A stretch of DNA of 8,405 nt from positions 1-8,405 of the forward strand of contig JAEXBC010000507.1 of assembly GCA_023457875.1 (NCBI GenBank), given 5' to 3'. Below the pieces are notes generated by a model that did not search any database, was not told the DNA's origin, and saw only the letters and a program-made list of their open reading frames with translations. Shown here in pieces: positions 1 through 6,948 of the stretch. How positions within the stretch are numbered: position 1 is the first letter of the stretch; every line of letters begins with the position of its first letter. This DNA comes from Bacillota bacterium. Its GTDB lineage: Bacteria > Bacillota > Clostridia > Lachnospirales > Cellulosilyticaceae. The translations under genes and the position numbers were made by a program.

Positions 1-222
1 TGCTCCGAACTGGTATATGAAATCTTCCTTAAGGCCAACCAAAACGTCCCCGTGTTTACGCTGAACGCCATGACTTTCAAAGCCCCCGGAAGCAAGGATT
101 TCACCCCCGAATGGGTTGAGTATTATAAAAAGCTGGGGCAGCCCATCCCCGAAGGTGAACCGGGAATCAACCCCGGAGCCATGTCAAAAGCAGATGTGAT
201 TGAGATTCTTGGGGAGTTGTGA
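1..222 (+). CDS. C-terminal 73 residues of an unidentified protein
   Basis: An open frame enters from the left edge and ends at TGA 220-222, giving 73 residues that begin CSELVYEIFLK and end ADVIEILGEL. I do not recognise the family with confidence. The visible start, a Cys-Ser-Glu-Leu followed by a helix and then a strand (PVFTL), vaguely resembles the last alpha/beta unit of nucleoside-deoxyribosyltransferase-like or SLOG-type Rossmann proteins, but this is only an impression. A proline- and glycine-rich loop (PIPEGEPGINPGAM) precedes a final short helix. Its G+C content is near one half, with many CCC, GCC and CCG codons, very unlike the AT-rich genes downstream. It therefore looks like resident chromosome or an older gene at the edge of the island. 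No signal peptide or membrane segment is visible in this part. Confidence 0.75.
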   Translation, partial: CSELVYEIFLKANQNVPVFTLNAMTFKAPGSKDFTPEWVEYYKKLGQPIPEGEPGINPGAMSKADVIEILGEL

Positions 223-467
223 GACATTGAGTAATTTCACTCATTACACTGAGTAATTTTTTCATCTATGTTCTAAAGGACTCATATTGAGATAGTTAAA
301 TCATTAATAAAAGAAATAGAACTATCACTTGATCTGTTTAAAGCTTATGTTTAGAAAAAAAATACAGGAAACTAAAAAAAGAACAATTATATATTATCTA
401 TTCCAAATAATTATTTACCTTTAGCAAATATAATAGTTTTTCAGAATAATTTGTGAAAAGCAGATGT
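186..467. repeat. 12-bp direct repeat AAAAGCAGATGT (186-197 and 456-467)
   Basis: AAAAGCAGATGT occurs at 186-197, inside the last codons of the left-edge gene, and again at 456-467 in the AT-rich spacer before qatA. With upstream bases included (TGT, one mismatch, then the 12-mer) the match is 15 of 16. One copy lies in a gene's 3' end and the other in foreign-looking DNA, which is the arrangement left by some site-specific integrations. No integrase or tRNA is in view, so chance cannot be excluded. Confidence 0.35.
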
Positions 468-540
468 CGTGAACATGATAATAACAGTGTCGTAGAGAAA
501 AAAGACATAAAATAACTATAGTTTTAAACATACATCTACA
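223..540. other. AT-rich gene-free spacer upstream of the Qat operon
   Basis: This 318-base stretch holds no credible gene on either strand. It must contain the promoter for the downstream operon. I looked for the Bacteroidota sigma-AB pattern (TTTG about 20 bp before TAnnTTTG). Only 7-of-8 matches to the -7 element appear, such as TATGTTTA at 346-353, TAGTTTTT at 434-441 and TAGTTTTA at 519-526, and none has a well-spaced upstream TTTG. The promoter is therefore not located. Short repeats at 228-259 and 456-467 are listed separately. G+C is roughly one quarter, about half that of the gene to the left. Confidence 0.6.
228..260 (+). terminator. Short repeat/hairpin region after the left-edge gene, possible weak terminator
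   Basis: TGAGTAATTT occurs twice, at 228-237 and 250-259, with ACTCA at 239-243 between the copies. TGAGT can pair with ACTCA on either side (5-bp stem, 6-base loop). Alternatively ATTAC 243-247 can pair with GTAAT 253-257, with a run of six T following immediately (257-262). This lies directly after the TGA at 220-222, the right place for a terminator. The stems are short and AT-rich, so the call is weak and the direct repeat itself may be the more real feature. Confidence 0.3.
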
Positions 541-2391
541 ATGTGGGCAGATAATGAAACAACACAAGATTTGCTTGGCTACCAAGTTCATGCAGACCTT
601 TTGAAAAATATAATTATAAATGAATCCATGCTACCAATATCCATAGGAATTTTTGGTAATTGGGGGTCAGGTAAAAGTAGTTTGATGCTTTTACTTAAGA
701 ATAGTATCGAAGTTTGGATTGCTAAAACAAAAGAGCAAAATAAGAATCTAGATGATAAGAAAAAAAACAATGATAATGTTATCCAAATTTATTTTAATAG
801 TTGGCAATTTGAGACCTATGATTCTACAAAATTGACTCTGATTGAAACTATTCTTGAAGCAATTATTAATGATTTAGATGCAAAAAGAGATGCATTTGAA
901 AAAATTGATGATTTTTTTGCTCGAATAAAAATTCTCAAAGCAGGAATATTTGTCCTGAAAAAAGTCTATGAAAATCTAACACCTAGAAAAATTCAGGAAT
1001 GTTTTCCAACAAAAGAGGAGTTAGATAAAATAACAGGAAAAGACAAGTACAACAAATTAATGTCAGATATCGCAGATGGAAATATATCTAAGTTTGTTGC
1101 AACATTTCGCGAACTTTTTGAAGGACTAGTAGAAGATGTTAATTATAGAGCAATTATAGTATATATTGATGATTTAGATAGATGTGACCCTAAGAGAATT
1201 ATTGAGTGCCTTGAAGCCGTGAAACTTTTTGTAAATGTAGACAGAACAGCATTCATAATTGGGGCGGATGAACGAATTATTGAGTATGCAATTAGTCAAC
1301 ACTACCCGATACAAATGAAAAAAGAGGATATATCAAGTCCTTTTTCTGACTATTTAGAAAAGCTCATACAATTACCATATAAACTTCCTCGTTTATCAGA
1401 TAATGAGCAAGAAACATATATAACCTTATTGTTATGTAAAAATCACCTAAATCCTATTCTCTTTAAAGATATACACAATAAGTATTTAAAATATCGCAAA
1501 GCTGATAAGCACTCAAAATATAATATTGAGAACATAAAAGCAGACTCCCCAAATGTCGATTTCCATAGTGTGGAATATATGCTTCCTATAGTATCGCTTA
1601 TTAAACTATTCCTTAATGGAAATCCACGTCAACTTAAACGGTTTATGAATACTCTTTATGTTAGACAGGAATTAGCAACAGTTGCTGGCTTTGAGGATAT
1701 TCGTCCTGACGTGCTTGTCAAATTGATGGTTTTGGAGTATAATACTCTATACTCTTTGCGCTTTGAAGATTTATATAAAATGCAAAGAGACAACAATGGC
1801 GTTTTGCCTATAGAAAATGTAGAAGAAGAAGCCGTCATGAAAGAAGGAATACAAAATGAATTATGGAAAGATAATTGGTCTTCTGATTATCTTAGACAGT
1901 GGCTTTGCACAAAACCATCACTAAAAAATATTAATCTTCAAAACTATTTTTGGGTTGCACGTGATGCATTAAAAAATGAAAAGCCTGTGGCTTCCCTTGT
2001 TACGTCAAGAGTCATGCTTCTGTTCAAAAGACTATCTAGATTGCAAACATTAGTAGTAATGAAGAGAGATTTACCTAACATAGTTAGTGATTGTGATGAT
2101 TCAGAAAAAGAAATGATAATTCGTTTGATTAACGAGAAACTCCGTTCAAACCCTAGATCAGCGACATGTTGGTTATTACTAAACGGTGATGAAAAGAATT
2201 TACTAATTGGTAATAGTATAGAACGATTAAAACTTCTATTACATAATATTAAAACTGATAATATTGATCCACAAGCCGCATCTTTCTTTGCTATGATGTT
2301 AGCTATAGATGGTGAAATACATGATTATGTAGTATCAATTCCAATTGCGATTCCGTTAAAACGAGCAATAGAAAAAAAGAAAAATAAATAA
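541..2391 (+). CDS. qatA: QatA: KAP-family P-loop NTPase of the Qat anti-phage system
   Basis: The 616-residue product is a KAP-type STAND-like ATPase. The Walker A motif is GNWGSGKSS at residues 39-47 and Walker B is IIVYIDDLDRC at 205-215. A NSWQFE segment at 86-91 matches the FN-W-type KAP signature. YLEKLIQLPYKLP at 271-283 and NPRQLKRF at 361-368 match the conserved regions after the nucleotide site. No long hydrophobic insertion is evident, so it is probably cytosolic, unlike some membrane-bound KAP proteins. The Met at 541 is favoured because the NETTQDLLGY segment that usually opens KAP domains follows at once. It is the first gene of the operon and qatB begins 16 bp after its stop. 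In Qat, the KAP ATPase is required for defence and is thought to be a sensing or regulatory engine; its trigger here cannot be read from sequence. Family assignment is firm. The name qatA follows from the neighbours, since KAP ATPases also occur in other defence settings. Confidence 0.95.
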   Translation: MWADNETTQDLLGYQVHADLLKNIIINESMLPISIGIFGNWGSGKSSLMLLLKNSIEVWIAKTKEQNKNLDDKKKNNDNVIQIYFNSWQFETYDSTKLTLIETILEAIINDLDAKRDAFEKIDDFFARIKILKAGIFVLKKVYENLTPRKIQECFPTKEELDKITGKDKYNKLMSDIADGNISKFVATFRELFEGLVEDVNYRAIIVYIDDLDRCDPKRIIECLEAVKLFVNVDRTAFIIGADERIIEYAISQHYPIQMKKEDISSPFSDYLEKLIQLPYKLPRLSDNEQETYITLLLCKNHLNPILFKDIHNKYLKYRKADKHSKYNIENIKADSPNVDFHSVEYMLPIVSLIKLFLNGNPRQLKRFMNTLYVRQELATVAGFEDIRPDVLVKLMVLEYNTLYSLRFEDLYKMQRDNNGVLPIENVEEEAVMKEGIQNELWKDNWSSDYLRQWLCTKPSLKNINLQNYFWVARDALKNEKPVASLVTSRVMLLFKRLSRLQTLVVMKRDLPNIVSDCDDSEKEMIIRLINEKLRSNPRSATCWLLLNGDEKNLLIGNSIERLKLLLHNIKTDNIDPQAASFFAMMLAIDGEIHDYVVSIPIAIPLKRAIEKKKNK

Positions 2392-2407
2392 TCTAAGTCA
2401 TTCATAT

Positions 2408-3154
2408 ATGGGAACATCACAATCACATAACTTGAAATCCACACCAAACTGGTCTTCTGCAAAACGTGCAATGACAAGTATAATTAATGGTACAGGCAAT
2501 TCCTCTATAAATAAAGCTAAATTCATAAGTTATTTAGGCTCAGCTATGGATAACAATATGTACAGAGGTGCTAGAGGAAGAAATCAAAGAGCTTCTTTCC
2601 ATGGGCAATTTGGTCTTGCTGGTGGGCGAGCTATGATCAATCTAATTTCTTTTATTTCGAATATCAGAGAAAATGGATTATCAAGTACCCTTAGCCTTTG
2701 GGGATTATCTGAAGATGACAGACCAGAGACTCTGCGAGAATTCATGGATTTACTTCTTAAGAAAATAATGGATGAAAATGATTCCACTATAGATGATGCA
2801 GCAGCTGAATATGCTCTAGATCAACTTCTCAATGAACTTTTGGAAGAATGTAATGATATGCAAGAGATTGAAGACAGATTCAGAGAAGCAACAGATGACG
2901 AAATACATAGTTGGATTATTAATTATGAAATAAACTACATACTTGAATATTCCGCCGAACTGTTTCAAAGCCATATTTTTGATAAAGGAGGCAATCCTGA
3001 AAGCATTAAAGAAGAAATTCGTAGCTGGTTACATAATGAATTGGATGAGAGATTGGGAGAAAAATTATCTCATCATGATTTGAATAGTCCTGAAGGTAAA
3101 GAATTTCTCGACACATTAACATTTGAAATTATAAACATATGGAGACAAGAATAA
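2408..3154 (+). CDS. qatB: QatB: Qat system component with Met-Gly-Thr-Ser N-terminus
   Basis: This 248-residue protein has no catalytic motif that I recognise and is named mainly from its place between the KAP ATPase and the QueC-like gene. It opens with MGTSQSHNLKS, then a Ser/Asn-rich loop. A basic, glycine-containing patch follows at about residues 53-79 (RGARGRNQRASF, then GLAGGRAM). The rest is acidic and predicted helical (about 95-248), with many Glu/Asp and Leu. The Met-Gly-Thr-Ser opening is, as I recall, common in QatB proteins. After Met removal the chain would begin with Gly, a plausible site for modification by QatC. There is no signal peptide or membrane segment. The start at 2408 lies 16 bp after qatA, and the last 16 bp overlap qatC in another frame, so translation is probably coupled. 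The family assignment rests on context plus the N-terminus. Confidence 0.88.
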   Translation: MGTSQSHNLKSTPNWSSAKRAMTSIINGTGNSSINKAKFISYLGSAMDNNMYRGARGRNQRASFHGQFGLAGGRAMINLISFISNIRENGLSSTLSLWGLSEDDRPETLREFMDLLLKKIMDENDSTIDDAAAEYALDQLLNELLEECNDMQEIEDRFREATDDEIHSWIINYEINYILEYSAELFQSHIFDKGGNPESIKEEIRSWLHNELDERLGEKLSHHDLNSPEGKEFLDTLTFEIINIWRQE

Positions 3155-4560
3155 ATATCAATTACACGGAATCAAATAACGTAAATATATTTGGCACATT
3201 CTCTCTTTCGTTTCAGGGATATGACGGTCAATTGCGAACTGTGAAACTAAAGTTTGACCCAAAATCATTGTGGGAGTTCTCGCAAGAGACTTCATCTGTG
3301 GCATTTGATTTTCTAATTTTATCATTAATCGTCTATAACGTTGACCGCGCTATAAATAGACTTCAATACTCTGTTGATGGATGGAGAAGGGATTTAAAAT
3401 TAGTAAATGTTCCCGTTTCTAATTTAAGAGCAATGGATCAAGGTCGCAACGCTATAATTAGGGCTATAAATTTTTTAACTGGTGACAATTGGGATATAAA
3501 TTTCACACAAGCTCAACCATATCACTACTTGCCAACAAGAAATATACAACGATATGAGATAAACGAATATGAAAAAGTCATGCTTTTTTCTGGAGGGATG
3601 GATTCTCTTATTGGTTTTATCGATGAGGCAAGCACTTTACAAAATGAAAAGAAAATTCTTCTTATCTCACATATGGAATTGGGAAAAGAGCGCAGTGACC
3701 AAAAAAGCATATTAAATTATTGCCAAGAGAACCATATATTCACGAATAAATATCGCCAATTATTACTTAATGCGGGTTTAAAACCAAATTCTTGGAATAT
3801 ACCAAAAACATCTGGAGAAAGTACATTTCGTGCTCGTTCACTGTTATTCTTTGCATCTGGGATTTATGCAGCACATCATATAAGTTCCAATACAACACTA
3901 ATTGTCCCTGAAAATGGAACTATTTCTATCAATTTACCATTGGATAGTGGTCGTAGAAGCGCTTGCAGTACTAGAACAACCCATCCTACATTTATCAAAA
4001 GACTAGAAGAAGCTTTACACTTAATTGGTATTGATAATACTTTTTATAATCCATATCAATTAAAATCAAAAGCTGATATGATGTTACAATGTGACGAGGA
4101 CATTGTCAAAAGTCCTATTATAAGGCAATTGTACTCACTTTCTTGTTCTTGCGCAAAACGTAATCATAATAGCTACTGGGATAAGAGTAGTCAAAATATT
4201 CAGAATGACAGTATTAATCATTGTGGCATGTGTTTGCCATGTTTATATAGAAGAGTCACCTTGAATGCCCTAGGACTAGATACAGAGGACAAATTAGGAA
4301 CTGATGTAATGCATGGTGTAAAATACAATATCCACAACAGAAGTCAAAAGAGTACTCGGGATTTTCTTGCTTTACTATATTTTTTAAAGAACAGGATGAG
4401 TGAACACACTATTAGACTAGAACTAATTATGAATGGTATTCATTCAAAACAAGAACTTGATGAGTATACAACATTAGTCATTCATTCTTATGAACAGGTT
4501 AAGGAATGGATTCAAGAAAAGGGAACAGATGAAATTAAACAATTAGCAGGAATTGTATGA
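3139..4560 (+). CDS. qatC: QatC: QueC-like PP-loop ATPase of the Qat system
   Basis: The 473-residue product contains an ATP-pyrophosphatase (PP-loop) domain like 7-cyano-7-deazaguanine synthase QueC. SGGMDS at residues 151-156 is the nucleotide-binding loop. FRARSLLFF (230-238) and PENG (257-260) follow as later active-site segments. Cys362, Cys365 and Cys368 in HCGMCLPC, with Cys338 or Cys336 upstream, form the expected zinc site of QueC. It is about twice the length of a housekeeping QueC because about 145 residues precede the PP-loop and about 100 follow the zinc motif. No queD, queE or queF lies alongside, so queuosine synthesis is an unlikely role. In related defence systems, QueC-like enzymes are reported to conjugate a deazaguanine to a partner protein, and QatB is the natural candidate here. 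The start is the only reasonable Met before the fold, inside the end of qatB. The stop overlaps the qatD start in ATGA. Confidence 0.94.
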   Translation: METRININYTESNNVNIFGTFSLSFQGYDGQLRTVKLKFDPKSLWEFSQETSSVAFDFLILSLIVYNVDRAINRLQYSVDGWRRDLKLVNVPVSNLRAMDQGRNAIIRAINFLTGDNWDINFTQAQPYHYLPTRNIQRYEINEYEKVMLFSGGMDSLIGFIDEASTLQNEKKILLISHMELGKERSDQKSILNYCQENHIFTNKYRQLLLNAGLKPNSWNIPKTSGESTFRARSLLFFASGIYAAHHISSNTTLIVPENGTISINLPLDSGRRSACSTRTTHPTFIKRLEEALHLIGIDNTFYNPYQLKSKADMMLQCDEDIVKSPIIRQLYSLSCSCAKRNHNSYWDKSSQNIQNDSINHCGMCLPCLYRRVTLNALGLDTEDKLGTDVMHGVKYNIHNRSQKSTRDFLALLYFLKNRMSEHTIRLELIMNGIHSKQELDEYTTLVIHSYEQVKEWIQEKGTDEIKQLAGIV

Positions 4561-5243
4561 TTATAGATACACACTGCCATTATGATATGATGCCAAATCC
4601 AGAGGCTTTCATCTTAGAAAATGAAAAACTTGGTAATATAATAATCGGCATGACCAACTGTCCACAACACTTTGAAATGGGGTATTATCATATCCGTAAT
4701 TTCAAACGAATACGATTAGCACTAGGATTCCATCCACAAATAACACATGAGATAATAGATCAGCTTCCTCTATTTAAACGCTTGATTAATAAAACTTCTT
4801 ATATCGGAGAAATTGGACTTGACTTCTCAAAACAATTTATTGGAAGTAAAAAAATCCAAATAGATTGTCTCCATGAGATTCTATCATCTTTACGTGGGGA
4901 GAAAAAAATTTTAAGTGTACATTCAAGATTAGCAGAGGATACTTTATTAAATTTGCTACGTGAGTATAATATTGAAAATGTTATATTTCATTGGTACTCT
5001 GGAAAATTATCTCTTATACAAAAGATTATTGATTGCGGATACTATTTCTCCATTAATGAAGCTATGAGTGTATCTGAAAATGGAAAAAAAATAATTACTA
5101 GAATTCCTCATGATAGAATTCTCACAGAAACAGATGCTCCATTTAATCAAAAATGCAACATTAACGAAACTTGGAAAAACATTTCCATTAATGAAAGCGT
5201 CATTGAAAATAATTTCAGAACTTTGATAAGTCGAATATACTAG
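4557..5243 (+). CDS. qatD: QatD: TatD-like metal-dependent DNase of the Qat system
   Basis: The 228-residue product is a TatD-family hydrolase with an amidohydrolase-type TIM barrel. The metal ligands of the family are all present: His6 and His8 in DTHCHYD, Glu85 in YIGEIGLDF, His122 in SVHSR, His145 in FHWYSG and Asp193 in TETDAP. The GFHP motif (57-60) is also typical. The protein is shorter than housekeeping TatD (about 260 residues), as usual for the defence version. Expected activity is metal-dependent DNA cleavage, probably 3'-5' exonuclease, making it the likely nucleic-acid effector or processing enzyme of Qat. The ATG overlaps the qatC stop (ATGA), implying translational coupling, and this start places the metal-binding DTHCH at residues 4-8 as in other TatD proteins. 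It is the last gene of the operon. Confidence 0.95.
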   Translation: MIIDTHCHYDMMPNPEAFILENEKLGNIIIGMTNCPQHFEMGYYHIRNFKRIRLALGFHPQITHEIIDQLPLFKRLINKTSYIGEIGLDFSKQFIGSKKIQIDCLHEILSSLRGEKKILSVHSRLAEDTLLNLLREYNIENVIFHWYSGKLSLIQKIIDCGYYFSINEAMSVSENGKKIITRIPHDRILTETDAPFNQKCNINETWKNISINESVIENNFRTLISRIY

Positions 5244-5383
5244 CAACTTCATTAATAATGTAGACAAAAGTCACAAGAAAACATACATATATTATTTCAG
5301 CAGTTACACCAAGGCATCAAGAATAGTAAAAATAGATCTCTTTTTCAAAAAAGTCACCCCAATTCTCTGATTTATTTTACATT

Positions 5384-5416
5384 AATCTCATCCTATTTTC
5401 ATTATAGAGTGAGATT
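5384..5416. repeat. Hairpin-forming inverted repeat downstream of qatD
   Basis: AATCTCA at 5384-5390 pairs perfectly with TGAGATT at 5410-5416. Inside, CTAT 5393-5396 pairs with ATAG 5404-5407 around a 7-base loop, with one T-G wobble and one mismatch between the two stems. It lies 140 bp after the qatD stop. No T-run follows on either strand, so a classical intrinsic terminator is not supported. It could aid mRNA 3'-end formation or be a remnant. The rest of the 5244-5481 spacer is AT-rich and shows no gene. Confidence 0.35.
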
Positions 5417-5481
5417 CAAAGCTATCAATATTTACAACAATTTAATCAATTAATGTAATAGATATCATTCACTACAGTGTA

Positions 5482-5501
5482 TCATTGCTGTCCTATTAAA
5501 A
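5482..5501. repeat. Left terminal inverted repeat of the IS
   Basis: TCATTGCTGTCCTATTAAAA matches the reverse complement of the right end at 16 of 20 positions, best in the inner TGTCC and ATTAAAA blocks. It lies about 105 bp before the transposase start. The exact outer boundary is uncertain by a few bases. Confidence 0.7.
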
Positions 5502-5605
5502 TCTGAAATAGTTCTTTGAAGTAATTGAAATTTAGTTCGTTACAGAGTTTTTTCGAGCGAACAGACTTGGACTTGTAGCTTTGCATCAGATTAATCCGAT
5601 GGCAT

Positions 5606-6738
5606 ATGTTTCAAGACAAATACGTTTTCGCTCAATTGACTTCGTTTCTGAATCGAAATAAGTTTAACCGCATTGTGGTCAAATATGATGGTGACAAATA
5701 TGTGAAGCATTTCACTTGTTGGAATCAACTACTTGCATTAATGTTCGGTCAACTGTCCAACCGCGAAAGCTTGCTAGATGTGATAGTTGCTCTTGAAGCT
5801 CATCATTCTAAATGTTATCATTTAGGAATGAGCAAGAATATATCAAAATCATCCTTGGCAAGGGCAAATCAAGATAGAAACTATCACATCTTTGAAGAAT
5901 ACGCTTACTATCTGGCTAACAAAGCACGCCAAAAGCGTGTTACTCATATTTTTAAAATGGATGGTAACGTTTATGCTTTTGATTCGACAACTATTGATTT
6001 GTGCCTTTCAGTATTCTGGTGGGCTAAATTCCGCAAGAAGAAAGGTGGTATCAAAGTGCATACATTATATAATGTGGAAACACAGATTCCGGCATTCTTT
6101 CATATTACCGAAGCATCAGTACATGATTCCAAAGTGATGAATAAGATACCTTATGAATCAGGTTCTTATTACATCTTTGCCCCCGGTTATAGCAACTTCA
6201 AGATGTTATATAAGATTCATCAGATTGGAGCCTACTTCATTGTCAGAGCAAAAAAGAGCCTTCAATACAAATCCGTCAAATGGAAACGTAGGCTACCTAA
6301 AAATGTGCTTTCGGACTCAAATATCCTTCTTACGGGATTTTTCCTAAAGAATACTACCCAGACCCACTTAGACTGATTAGATATTGGGATGAAGAACTAG
6401 AACTGGAATTCACATTCATGACCAACACAACTCATATTTCTGCACTTCAGGTTGCTGAACTATATAAGAATCGTTGGCAAGTCGAGCTCTTCTTCAAATG
6501 GCTCAAGCAGCACCTTAAAATCAAAAGATTTTAGGGCACTACAGAGAATGCCGTTCGAATACAGATATATACTGCAATATCCAATTACTGCTTAGTAGCA
6601 ATCATTCAACACGATATGCAACTTGATAGAAGTACATACGAAGTGCTACAGATATTGAGCATCTCTTTGATAAAAACTAAATTTCAAAATGACAAAGAAC
6701 GATTCGGGCCAAATGAGCCAAGTTTAATTAATTTTTAA
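5606..6738 (+). pseudogene. Broken IS4-family DDE transposase
   Basis: The intact 5' part (5606-6376, 256 codons) carries the N-terminal DUF4372-type region (KYVFAQLTSFL onward) and the first catalytic Asp at residue 126 in YAFDSTTIDL. At the second catalytic position, where relatives have IFDRGY, this copy reads IFAPGY (Ala192, codon 6179-6181). Near 6340 a one-base loss shifts the frame: the reading frame runs to TGA 6374-6376. The true continuation (YPDPLRLIRYWDEE, then the NRWQVELFFKWLKQHLK block with the catalytic Glu) lies in the frame that starts codons at 6661 and ends at TAA 6736-6738. In that frame TAG at 6532-6534 replaces the Trp of the usual FWGT. The segment ILSISLIKTKF also seems to lack about ten residues compared with relatives I recall. 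It cannot encode an active transposase. Confidence 0.9.
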
Positions 6739-6748
6739 TTCGTACCAG

Positions 6749-6768
6749 TTTTAATGGGACACTAGTGA
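6749..6768. repeat. Right terminal inverted repeat of the IS
   Basis: TTTTAATGGGACACTAGTGA is the inverted partner of the left end, with 16 of 20 positions complementary. It begins 10 bp after the transposase's original stop codon at 6736-6738, the usual close spacing in this type of element. Confidence 0.7.
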
Positions 6769-6819
6769 GTTTAGATTAAAAAAATCAGAATTAAACTAGA
6801 TACATTTATATTTTATTGT

Positions 6820-6827
6820 TACTTTTG
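6820..6827 (+). promoter_or_regulatory. Candidate -7 element (TACTTTTG) for the NACHT gene
   Basis: TACTTTTG is an exact match to the Bacteroidota -7 consensus TAnnTTTG and is the only one in the 180-base spacer 6769-6948, about 120 bp before the ATG. No TTTG is found about 20 bp upstream to serve as the -33 element, so the call is tentative. The rest of the spacer is AT-rich with no gene visible. The gene is expected to have its own promoter because a dead IS separates it from the Qat operon. Confidence 0.3.
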
Positions 6828-6948
6828 TAAAACGTGTTAATACCGTTATCATTCTTACATAAAAAGATGTAATGAATAATAATTTATAAATAAATACACG
6901 ACAGTCTGTAACACAAAATATAAAAATAAACATTTATAGTATAACCTT

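Larger units (their letters stand above)
5482..6768 (+). mobile_element. Degenerate IS4-family insertion sequence
   Basis: The element is delimited by imperfect 20-bp terminal inverted repeats (5482-5501 and 6749-6768, 16 of 20 matching) enclosing a single transposase gene, for a total of 1287 bp. The size, one-gene layout and DDE transposase with an N-terminal DUF4372-type region fit IS4-family elements found in Bacteroidales. Its base composition is less AT-rich than the flanking genes, consistent with a separate origin. I could not find a convincing target-site duplication: the bases just outside are CTACAGTGTA on the left and GTTTAGATTA on the right. Together with a broken transposase this points to an old, immobile copy. 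Confidence 0.8.

Noticed and set aside
346..353. TATGTTTA as a qatA promoter -7 element
   Set aside because: It differs from TAnnTTTG at the last base, and the nearest upstream TTG is only about 14 bp away, too close for the usual spacing of about 20 bp.
588..770. Short minus-strand open frame within qatA
   Set aside because: It lies antisense to the Walker A region of a clear KAP ATPase; the hydrophobic, Phe-rich translation is what reversed Lys- and Asn-rich codons give.
1656..1838. Minus-strand open frame within qatA
   Set aside because: Antisense shadow of a well-supported coding region, with no recognisable motif or start context.
2584..2787. Minus-strand open frame within qatB
   Set aside because: Antisense to qatB; nothing in the translation suggests a protein family.
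3525..3710. Minus-strand open frame within qatC
   Set aside because: Antisense to the PP-loop region, whose SGGMDS motif fixes the true frame.
3139..4560. Housekeeping queuosine biosynthesis gene queC
   Set aside because: The product is twice the usual length and sits between QatB-like and TatD-like genes, with no queD, queE or queF nearby.
5007..5267. 86-codon minus-strand open frame over the 3' end of qatD
   Set aside because: It runs opposite the TatD catalytic TETDAP region; the composition is that of a reversed coding strand and no motif is visible.
5892..6347. Two plus-strand open frames of 81 and 64 codons inside the transposase
   Set aside because: They lie in a different frame from the recognisable DDE transposase sequence and have no motifs of their own.
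5472..6778. Target-site duplication flanking the IS
   Set aside because: The ten bases outside each inverted repeat (CTACAGTGTA and GTTTAGATTA) do not match, and shifting the boundary by a few bases gave no convincing duplication.
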